NCBI GenBank assembly: GCA_020845475.1
Contig: JADLFN010000038.1
Span: forward strand, 1-56,847
Direction of reading: 5' to 3'
DNA length: 56,847 nucleotides
DNA from: Planctomycetota bacterium
GTDB lineage: Bacteria; Planctomycetota; UBA8742; UBA2392
Below, piece after piece: positions 52,191-56,847 of this stretch. The notes under the pieces are model-generated. The model did not search any database. It saw nothing but the letters and a program-made list of their open reading frames with translations, and had not been told where the DNA came from. Each line of letters starts with the position of its first letter. The first letter of the stretch is position 1. The translations under genes and the position numbers were made by a program.

Positions 52191-52394
52191 ATGGCCACTG
52201 CCACACTCTCCGCCAAGTCAACGCTGGGCGATGCCCTGAAGAAGGATCACGACGGCGCCGTCCACGTGCTGACCCAGTTCGGCATCATCCACTGCGCGCA
52301 TTGCGAGATTGACGAAACCCAGACGCTCGAATCCGCCTGCAAGCAGGCCGGCGCTCCCACCAAGGCGGTAGTCAACGCCCTGAAAGCCCTGTAG
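52191..52394 (+). CDS. DUF1858-like CxxC mini-protein
   Basis: A 67-aa protein of the DUF1858/ScdA-N-like type: TLGDALKKDHDGAVHVLTQFGI, then HCAHCEIDETQTLESACKQAG. A CxxC (Cys35, Cys38) sits in the middle with a third Cys in the second helix. Members of this family are small helical domains that occur alone or fused to hybrid-cluster or di-iron proteins. The length is full for the domain. The neighbouring redoxin, 17 nt upstream, and the selenoprotein suggest a role in thiol or metal redox chemistry. The ATG has a weak upstream purine stretch (TTATCGGAA region). Confidence 0.75.
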   Translation: MATATLSAKSTLGDALKKDHDGAVHVLTQFGIIHCAHCEIDETQTLESACKQAGAPTKAVVNALKAL

Positions 52395-52422
52395 CACGGG
52401 CTTTTCGGCCTGGGGAGAGAAC

Positions 52423-52509
52423 ATGAAAAACGCAAACTGGCACGTCGAGCCACCACAGCGTGGTGGCGAGAGAGCGGAGCTTCGCGGAGCGGCTCGTCGA
52501 GAAAAGTGA
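52423..52509 (+). CDS. 28-aa micro-ORF, duplicated start of the small basic protein gene (copy 1)
   Basis: An ATG at 52423 behind GGGGAGAGAAC opens a 28-codon frame: MKNANWHVEPPQRGGERAEL and onward to TGA at 52507. Its first seven codons match the start of the 62-aa gene at 52619 (M-x-NANWH), after which it runs into the 98-bp repeat. The ribosome binding site here is the best of the three copies, so this looks like the original gene start, cut off by the insertion. Whether the peptide is made is unknown. Confidence 0.4.
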   Translation: MKNANWHVEPPQRGGERAELRGAARREK

Positions 52510-52627
52510 GAATCAACAACATGCGCAATGCAAACTGGCACGTCGAGCCACCACAGCGTGGTGGCGAGAGAGCGGAGCTTCGCGGAGCGGCTCGTCGAGA
52601 AAAGTGAGAATCAACAACATGCGCAAT
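52432..52627 (+). repeat. 98-bp perfect tandem duplication
   Basis: Unit 1 is 52432-52529 and unit 2 is 52530-52627, with no difference between them; the first 13 bases recur once more at 52628. Each unit contains the perfect hairpin CCACCAC-AGC-GTGGTGG and the palindrome CTCGTCGAG. Since 98 is not a multiple of three, an in-frame read through all units is impossible; instead each unit re-creates an ATG for a short frame. The body of the unit looks like a dispersed hairpin element that was copied together with the gene's first codons. Confidence 0.9.
52521..52607 (+). CDS. 28-aa micro-ORF (copy 2)
   Basis: Starts at ATG 52521, 11 nt after the copy-1 stop, and encodes the same peptide as copy 1 except Arg for Lys at position 2 (MRNANWHVEPPQRG and onward). 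It ends TGA at 52605, again 11 nt before the next ATG. The stop-to-start spacing, with GTGAGAATC between, would permit reinitiation. Confidence 0.35.
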   Translation: MRNANWHVEPPQRGGERAELRGAARREK

Positions 52628-52807
52628 GCAAACTGGCACGAAGTGTTGGGCAACGCTGCCGTATTCAAAGGCAGCGCCGACGAATTCCTTGATTCGCCGC
52701 AGCGCCACGGCCGCGGCAGCAAAGGCCCGCGCGAAGACGCCCCGGACAAGCGCGGCTTGACGCGTGATCGCTGGTGCGCCAACAAGGGCCCCTCGCCAAA
52801 GAAGTAA
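52619..52807 (+). CDS. Small basic protein of unknown function
   Basis: A 62-aa protein: MRNANWHEVLGNAAVFKGSA, then EFLDSPQRHGRGSKGPREDAPDKRGLTRDRWCANKGPSPKK. The C-terminal half is rich in Lys, Arg, Gly and Pro, which suggests disorder or nucleic-acid binding. I do not recognise a family. The gene's own start appears to have been duplicated by the 98-bp repeat directly upstream, so the present ATG is the third version of the same N-terminus. A preceding GTGAGAA serves as a weak ribosome binding site. A hairpin 37 nt after the stop may end the transcript. It lies downstream of the redoxin and CxxC genes. Confidence 0.55.
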   Translation: MRNANWHEVLGNAAVFKGSADEFLDSPQRHGRGSKGPREDAPDKRGLTRDRWCANKGPSPKK

Positions 52808-52843
52808 CCCTCACTCAAAGAGCTTGGGCCAAGGCGACGATGC

Positions 52844-52861
52844 TGGGTGCCGATGCACCCA
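52844..52861 (+). terminator. Candidate terminator hairpin after the small basic protein gene
   Basis: TGGGTGC (52844-52850) pairs with GCACCCA (52855-52861) around CGAT. The stem is 7 bp and GC-rich, with no T-run, so confidence is moderate. It lies between the small gene and the tRNA promoter. Confidence 0.4.
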
Positions 52862-52871
52862 TCACCCCCGC

Positions 52872-52899
52872 TTGAAGCGCTGCCATAGTCGCGTAGGCT
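52872..52899 (+). promoter_or_regulatory. Candidate promoter for tRNA-Arg
   Basis: TTGAAG (52872-52877), 16 nt spacer, TAGGCT (52894-52899), followed directly by the tRNA at 52908. Both hexamers are imperfect, but the position leaves a very short leader, as is common for tRNA genes. Confidence 0.4.
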
Positions 52900-52907
52900 A
52901 ATGAAAC

Positions 52908-52983
52908 GCGCCCGTAGCTCAGGGGATAGAGCAGCTGCCTTCTAAGCAGCGGGTCGCTGGTTCGATTCCAGCCGGGCGCGCCA
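52908..52983 (+). tRNA. tRNA-Arg (anticodon TCT), CCA encoded
   Basis: A 76-nt cloverleaf. The acceptor stem GCGCCCG pairs with CGGGCGC, followed by discriminator G and an encoded CCA. The D arm contains GCTCAGGGGATAGAGC. The anticodon stem GCTGC/GCAGC closes loop CTTCTAA, so the anticodon is TCT, which reads AGA (and AGG by wobble). The T arm has GCTGG-TTCGATT-CCAGC. All parts are canonical. Confidence 0.95.
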
Positions 52984-53018
52984 CTTGGAATGTCCGCGAG
53001 GTTGATTTGAGGGCGCCA

Positions 53019-53843
53019 ATGCAAACGGCCGAGGTCGAAGCTCGCAAGTTTCTCGCCGGCCTGCGCGAGGAGATCCTGCGCCACCCCGGCGTAGGGCACT
53101 CGCTTCTGGGCCGAATGGACACCGACCCGCGCTCGCGCTTTGATTTCAAGATCCTGGCGAGCCAGCACTTCGCACTCGTCGGCAACTTCACGCGCTACAT
53201 GGAACTGCTTTTGCTCAATGCGCCTGACAGCGAGGCCAAATGCTGGCTGGCCAAAGTGCTGGTGGACGAATATGGAGAGCGCAGCGAAGGCGAAGACCAC
53301 GCGCAGCTCTACACGCACTTCATGCACGCGGCGGGGGTCACGCCGGGCACCGAGTTCGACTTTCCCTTGCACCCGGAAGTGGTGCATTTCATCCGAGAGC
53401 ACTTCCGCATCTGCACGCAAGAGCCCTTTCTCGTGGGATTGGGCGCGCTTGGCCCCGGCCACGAATGGGCCATTCCCGCCATGTTCACGCACGCCGTGGC
53501 CGGGCTGCGCAAGGCGGGCTTTCGCGAGGACGAAATCGCCTATTGGACCTGCCACCAGGAACAGGACCAGGACCACGGCGCGTGGCTCGAAGAAGCCCTG
53601 GCCCGGCTCTGCACCAGCGAAGAGGCGCGCGCCCAGATCCGCAAGGGTGCGCTCCTGAGCCTCGATGCCCGTGAACGCTTCTGGTGGGGTGTGCTCGACA
53701 AAATCGCCACCGAGAAAACAAAGGCCGCCTTGCCCTTTGCGCAGCCCAGCACCGCCGGAAGCGAAGCAACCCAGCCGACCTTGCGCGAGTTGCGTTCGAG
53801 ATGGCGCGTGGTCGCCGAGCTTCGCGAAAGCCCCGCCCGTTGA
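53019..53843 (+). CDS. Heme-oxygenase-like di-iron protein (iron-containing redox enzyme family)
   Basis: A 274-aa all-helical protein of the TENA/PqqC-like superfamily, close to the iron-containing redox enzyme group (HDO). The metal-ligand pattern is visible: DEYGERSEGEDHAQLYTHF near residues 83-101 gives E-x(n)-D-H, and HQEQDQDHG near 178-186 gives H-x-x-x-D-x-D-H. These are the expected ligands of a di-iron site. Known relatives include CADD-type pABA synthases and UndA-type decarboxylases, so the substrate cannot be predicted. ATG at 53019 has GAGGG 5-7 nt upstream; an in-frame TTG at 53007 is less likely. It begins 36 nt after tRNA-Arg. It is followed by guaA after 111 bp with a separate promoter. 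Confidence 0.82.
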   Translation: MQTAEVEARKFLAGLREEILRHPGVGHSLLGRMDTDPRSRFDFKILASQHFALVGNFTRYMELLLLNAPDSEAKCWLAKVLVDEYGERSEGEDHAQLYTHFMHAAGVTPGTEFDFPLHPEVVHFIREHFRICTQEPFLVGLGALGPGHEWAIPAMFTHAVAGLRKAGFREDEIAYWTCHQEQDQDHGAWLEEALARLCTSEEARAQIRKGALLSLDARERFWWGVLDKIATEKTKAALPFAQPSTAGSEATQPTLRELRSRWRVVAELRESPAR

Positions 53844-53866
53844 CGGCCTATGGGCGTCTCGTGCCC

Positions 53867-53895
53867 TTGAAATGGCCGCGCCGCGAGCGTAAGCT
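53867..53895 (+). promoter_or_regulatory. Candidate promoter for guaA
   Basis: TTGAAA (53867-53872), a 17-nt spacer, then TAAGCT (53890-53895). The -35 matches five of six consensus bases, and the -10 three of six. Transcription would begin near 53902, just before the leader hairpin. Confidence 0.4.
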
Positions 53896-53907
53896 CTTTC
53901 CTTTAGC

Positions 53908-53931
53908 GCGGCGGAACCTGGTTTCCGCCGC
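53908..53931 (+). other. Leader hairpin upstream of guaA
   Basis: GCGGCGGAA (53908-53916) pairs perfectly with TTCCGCCGC (53923-53931) around CCTGGT. It starts a few nt after the predicted transcription start and ends 23 nt before the GTG start. It does not resemble a known purine riboswitch, because no conserved junction is visible. It could stabilise the 5' end. Confidence 0.5.
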
Positions 53932-53954
53932 CAGTGCTTTTTGGGGGAACTGCC

Positions 53955-55526
53955 GTGGGCACCCACGAACACGTTGTGATCCTTGATTTGGGCTCGCAGT
54001 ACACGCAGCTGATTGCGCGGCGCACGCGCGAGCTTGGAGTTTACTCCGAGATTCTGTCGCACAAAACCACGCTGGCCGAACTCAAGGCGCGCGCGGGCCT
54101 AAAGGGCTTGATCATCTCCGGCGGCCCGGCGAGCGTTTACTGGCAGGACTCGCCCAAAGTTGACGAGAAAATCTTCGGCGGCGAGATTCCGGTGCTCGGC
54201 ATCTGCTACGGCATGCAACTGGGTTGCAGTGTGCTGGGCGGCAAGGTTGTCCCCGGCGAAAAGCGCGAATTCGGCCACGCCGACCTCGAGATCCTGCACG
54301 AAGATGCATTGCTCGCCGGGCTCTCGCGCCGCCTCTCCGAAGAGCCCAAGGCCCTGCGCGCCTGGATGAGCCACGGCGACAAAGTCACCGCGTTACCCGC
54401 CGATCAATTCGAAACGCTGGCGCGCACGCCCAATTGCGAATACGCCGCCGTGCGCCACAAGAAGCTGCCCTTCTTTGGCGTGCAGTTTCACCCCGAAGTG
54501 CGCCACAGCGTTTCCGGCCTGCTCGTGCTGAAAAACTTCCTCTTCAACACCTGCCACTGCTCCGGCGATTGGCAGATGAGCGGCTTCATTGAAGACCAGT
54601 GCGCCAAGATCAAAAAGCAGGTCGGCAAAGGCCACGTGATCTGCGGCCTTTCCGGCGGCGTGGATTCGAGCGTGGTAGCCGCGCTGATAGCAAGGGCCAT
54701 TCCCGGCCAGCTCACCTGCATCATGGTCGATAACGGGCTGCTGCGTCACAACGAAGTCGAAGGCGTGCGCAACGCCTTTGAGGGCCATTTCAAAGTGAAG
54801 CTCGTCGTGGCCGATGCGCGCGCGCGCTTCCTCAAGAAGCTCGCGGGAGTGACGGACCCGGACGCCAAACGCAAGATCATCGGCGAAGAGTTCATCCGCG
54901 TGTTTGAAGCCGAAGCGCGCAACGTGAAGAACGCCAATTTCCTCGCGCAGGGCACGCTTTATCCCGACGTGATCGAGAGCGTTGCGGCCCACGGCGGCCC
55001 CACGGCCATGATCAAGCGCCATCATAACGTGGGCGGCCTGCCCGATGACCTCAAGTTCGAGCTCGTGGAGCCCTTGCGCTACCTGTTCAAAGATGAAGTG
55101 CGCGAAGTGGGCAAAGAGCTGGGCTTGCCCGATCACCTCGTGTGGCGCCAGCCCTTCCCCGGCCCCGGGCTTGCCGTGCGCTGTCTGGGCGACATCGACG
55201 AAGCCAAGCTTTCGCTTCTCCGCAAAGCCGACGTAATCGTTCAAGAAGAGATCGAAAAGGCGGGTTTGACCCGCCAGATCTGGCAGGGTTTTGCCGTGCT
55301 CCTGCCCGTGAAAAGCATCGGCGTGATGGGCGATGAACGCACCCATGAATACACCTGCGCGATTCGCGCCGTCGAAAGCGTCGATGGCATGACAGCCGAC
55401 TGGGCCAAACTGGATTACGACCTGCTGCGCAAAATGAGCAACCGCATCATCAACGAAGTGCGCGGCTTCAACCGGGTGGTGTACGACATCTCCAGCAAGC
55501 CGCCGGCAACGATTGAGTGGGAGTAG
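53955..55526 (+). CDS. guaA: GMP synthase (glutamine-hydrolysing)
   Basis: A 523-aa, two-domain GMP synthase that converts XMP, ATP and glutamine to GMP. The N-terminal class I amidotransferase has LGICYGMQ with catalytic Cys84, and FHPEV with His179 and Glu181 completing the triad. The ATP-pyrophosphatase domain has P-loop SGGVDSS near 233, followed by VDNGLLR, FLAQGTLYPDVIES, RQPFPGPGLAVRCLGDI and the C-terminal dimerisation part ending IEWE, the universal end of the family. Start GTG at 53955 has GGGGGA upstream; an in-frame GTG at 53934 lacks a binding site. Housekeeping gene, not part of the T6SS. The stop is immediately followed by a perfect hairpin. Confidence 0.98.
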   Translation: MGTHEHVVILDLGSQYTQLIARRTRELGVYSEILSHKTTLAELKARAGLKGLIISGGPASVYWQDSPKVDEKIFGGEIPVLGICYGMQLGCSVLGGKVVPGEKREFGHADLEILHEDALLAGLSRRLSEEPKALRAWMSHGDKVTALPADQFETLARTPNCEYAAVRHKKLPFFGVQFHPEVRHSVSGLLVLKNFLFNTCHCSGDWQMSGFIEDQCAKIKKQVGKGHVICGLSGGVDSSVVAALIARAIPGQLTCIMVDNGLLRHNEVEGVRNAFEGHFKVKLVVADARARFLKKLAGVTDPDAKRKIIGEEFIRVFEAEARNVKNANFLAQGTLYPDVIESVAAHGGPTAMIKRHHNVGGLPDDLKFELVEPLRYLFKDEVREVGKELGLPDHLVWRQPFPGPGLAVRCLGDIDEAKLSLLRKADVIVQEEIEKAGLTRQIWQGFAVLLPVKSIGVMGDERTHEYTCAIRAVESVDGMTADWAKLDYDLLRKMSNRIINEVRGFNRVVYDISSKPPATIEWE

Positions 55527-55550
55527 TCTTTGGCGCGAAGCGCCAAAGAC
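55526..55550 (+). terminator. Perfect 11-bp hairpin at the guaA stop
   Basis: GTCTTTGGCGC (55526-55536) pairs with GCGCCAAAGAC (55540-55550) around GAA. The first base is the last base of the TAG stop. AT-rich repeat sequence follows instead of a T-run. It probably ends or protects guaA mRNA. Confidence 0.65.
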
Positions 55551-55656
55551 AATTCAAAATTCAAAATGAAAAATTCAAAATGGCCCCTGTCGCGCATTTC
55601 ACCCCGGTTGCGGGCGCTTTTGAATTTTGCATTTCTAATTTTGAATTTTGAATTGG
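55551..55656. repeat. AATTCAAAATTC-type inverted repeat after guaA
   Basis: The left arm (55551-55580) is AATTCAAAATTC words; the right arm (55618-55656) is TTTTGAATTTTG words. They share vocabulary with the repeat between tssE and tssF (35493-35582). The right arm overlaps the 5' part of the next open frame and encodes its hydrophobic segment. Confidence 0.88.
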
Positions 55657-56387
55657 CCGTGCTCTGCACGGCTTGCGGCGGCAACGCGCCCGAGAACACC
55701 TCGCTTGCGCCCTCGCTTGAAGGCACGCAGCGCGACGATCTGCCTGCGAAGAACCTGCCGCCCGCCCCCACGGACGCGCACTTCAAACTCGCCAAGCTTC
55801 TGCCCGGCACGCAGGCGCGCGACGACGCCAGCATCACCTACTGCGGCTGGAACGCCGAGCAGGCGCAACCCTACACCGACGAAAAAGAAGGCGCGGGTGC
55901 CGTGAAAGCGGCACCCCTGCCCTGCGTGTGCGCGCGCTACTCCAGCACCGGCTTTGAGAAAGTGGAATCGGGCGAGAAAGGCGTGACCACGGCCAAGCAT
56001 ACTTTTCCCCAGGTGTGCGACCTGTTCATCATCCAGGCACCGGCCCCAGACGCGGCTGAGGCAATCCAGCGCAAAATCGAAGCGCGGCTTGCCGAAAAAC
56101 GCTTCTCGCTCAAAGACCCGCTCAAGGTTACTTCGGGCAGTCCTAATCAGCCGGGCATCACGATTTCCCAGTGGCTGCGCGTGGATGAAGAAGAAGGGCA
56201 GGACACCGCCTACGTCGCCTACACAAACGTCGTGGGCTCGCTCGTGCTTTACGCGCTGGAAACCGAAGTGCGCAAACCGCTGATCGGGCCGAACAAAGAA
56301 GAAATCCGCCTGCCCACCACCACGCAAATGGGAAACCGCGTGGGCGGCGGCCTGATCATGCTCGTCAACGACACACTCTCGCGCTAA
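55566..56387 (+). CDS. Putative lipoprotein of unknown function; N-terminus encoded by an intergenic repeat
   Basis: From ATG 55566 a 273-aa protein is encoded. Residues 1-36 form an N-terminal signal-like part: a Lys/Arg-bearing start (MKNSKWPLSRISPRLRA), a hydrophobic stretch (LLNFAFLILNFELAVL) and CTAC followed by GGN, so Cys37 could be lipidated, although Cys at -3 is not ideal. The hydrophobic stretch is the translation of the AATTCAAAATTC-type repeat, so the true start may have been rewritten by the insertion. The mature part has four Cys (YCGWN, PCVCA, QVCDLF) and a C-terminal sequence with repeating beta pattern. I do not recognise the family. A TTG at 55530 with GGGAG before it is an alternative start. 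Expression is uncertain. Confidence 0.6.
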   Translation: MKNSKWPLSRISPRLRALLNFAFLILNFELAVLCTACGGNAPENTSLAPSLEGTQRDDLPAKNLPPAPTDAHFKLAKLLPGTQARDDASITYCGWNAEQAQPYTDEKEGAGAVKAAPLPCVCARYSSTGFEKVESGEKGVTTAKHTFPQVCDLFIIQAPAPDAAEAIQRKIEARLAEKRFSLKDPLKVTSGSPNQPGITISQWLRVDEEEGQDTAYVAYTNVVGSLVLYALETEVRKPLIGPNKEEIRLPTTTQMGNRVGGGLIMLVNDTLSR

Positions 56388-56623
56388 CGGTGTTTGGCCA
56401 TTGACGGTGAAGCCATGAGCCCCAATTCACGGCTGCCGTTGCCGTTTAAACTTCTGGCCTGTCCTGAGCTCTGCCCGCCCTGAGTCCATCGAAGGGGCGA
56501 AGGGCCGTCATTCTGGCTATTCTGTTCATAGCGCGACGGGCAGCGGATTTGCAGGATGGTCAGAATTCAACAGCAATGGGCTTTGTCTTTCGCCTTGCCG
56601 TTGTCTTTGAACCCAAAAAGCAG

Positions 56624-56652
56624 TTCTCCGCGTCTCCGCGCCTCTGCGTGAG
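56624..56652 (+). repeat. 29-bp dispersed intergenic repeat, copy 2
   Basis: Matches 154-182 base for base in the same orientation. It lies in the gene-free region near the right edge, directly before the 28-bp palindrome. Confidence 0.85.
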
Positions 56653-56665
56653 AGCCGTTGCCGTG

Positions 56666-56693
56666 GTAGGGGCGACATATATGTCGCCCCTAC
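56666..56693. repeat. Perfect 28-bp palindrome
   Basis: Each half reads GTAGGGGCGACATA towards the centre TA/TA. As DNA it can form a cruciform. GTAGGGGCGA...TCGCCCCTAC palindromes with variable centres are widely dispersed in planctomycete, chloroflexal and cyanobacterial genomes. An outer CCGTG/CACGG pair with a small bulge can extend the stem. Confidence 0.9.
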
Positions 56694-56847
56694 GGTGCAC
56701 GGATTTTGCCGTTGCCGTTTGAGTTTCTGGGCATTCTGTGCATGAAGCGACCGGTTCTCCGCTCACCGCATCACTCCGGCGGTGGTCTTTCTAAATCTGC
56801 GAACTTCATCGCCTTGTCCGCCGGTCTCACTCCCCAGCTTTCCGGCA

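Larger units (their letters stand above)
56388..56847. other. Repeat-rich region without convincing gene
   Basis: About 460 bp after the lipoprotein stop. It contains TGCCGTTGCCGTTT twice (56434-56447 and 56707-56720), a CCTGAGTCCATCGAAGGGG-like dispersed repeat near 56478-56500, the 29-bp repeat and a 28-bp palindrome listed separately. The last 77 bases are open on the minus strand in two frames and might be the end of a gene outside the window. No promoter or RNA gene is seen. Confidence 0.6.

Noticed and set aside
52432..52640. CRISPR-like array
   Set aside because: The 98-bp units are contiguous with no spacers, and there are no cas genes in the window.
52815..54062. A 415-codon open frame on the minus strand
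   Set aside because: It runs antisense through tRNA-Arg and the di-iron protein gene. Its sequence has no family pattern, while the plus strand has clear motifs. High GC keeps antisense frames open.
56763..56847. Partial minus-strand gene at the right edge
   Set aside because: Two frames are open (stops at 56771-56773 and 56763-56765), and neither gives a recognisable family in 25-27 residues, so none is annotated.

Overview
The window is high-GC bacterial DNA that encodes almost everything on the minus strand. It comes from a diderm: there is a complete TssJLM trans-envelope type VI secretion system (T6SS) and several lipoproteins. A planctomycete-like (or other PVC-group or deep-branching) origin is my inference. 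It rests on a Ser/Thr kinase with a DWG motif in place of DFG, FGE-sulfatase and kelch/Ig surface proteins, a multi-EF-hand secreted protein, and widely dispersed intergenic palindromes. No rRNA is present to settle it.

Layout. 1-119 is the tail of an IS5-type transposase. 190-2839 holds a PhnD-like binding-fold protein, then an egtD-type histidine methyltransferase and a glycerophosphodiesterase on the plus strand. 2813-21825 is a tight minus-strand unit of four very large genes: a 2642-aa repeat/PKD surface protein with a C-terminal sorting tail, a 1625-aa Ig/kelch lipoprotein, a 1520-aa kinase with a transmembrane segment and an FGE-like C-terminus, and a degenerate caspase-like lipoprotein. 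A hairpin with a T-run at 21895-21930 separates it from the T6SS genes. 21971-48755 is the T6SS, read from high to low coordinates: fha, tssJ, tssK, tssL, tssM, tagF, tssA, tssB, tssC, hcp, tssE, tssF, tssG, clpV, vgrG, then DUF2169/pentapeptide, pentapeptide, DUF3540 and PAAR-like genes. 48836-52807 has a small membrane protein, a thioredoxin-like selenoprotein candidate with an in-frame TGA, an EF-hand protein, a redoxin, a CxxC mini-protein and a 98-bp tandem duplication. 52908-56387 has tRNA-Arg(TCT), a heme-oxygenase-like di-iron protein, guaA and a lipoprotein. 56388-56847 is repeat-rich and has no convincing gene.

How it fits together. The T6SS has all 13 core components plus Fha and TagF. 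The downstream kinase joins a cytoplasmic kinase to an extracytoplasmic FGE-like domain, which looks like a natural fusion of PpkA and TagR of the threonine phosphorylation pathway. Its linker carries about ten P-[ST]-[MLIV] motifs that could be phospho-acceptor sites. The two lipoproteins and the giant surface protein are candidate sensory partners.

Most notable points: (1) an unannotated-looking selenoprotein with a UPPC redox motif and a bSECIS-like hairpin; (2) intergenic hairpins in most non-overlapping gaps of the T6SS operon, several built from short repeated words; (3) one such repeat read through as the signal peptide of a lipoprotein; (4) the kinase/FGE fusion; (5) a tandem duplication that has re-created the start of a small gene three times.
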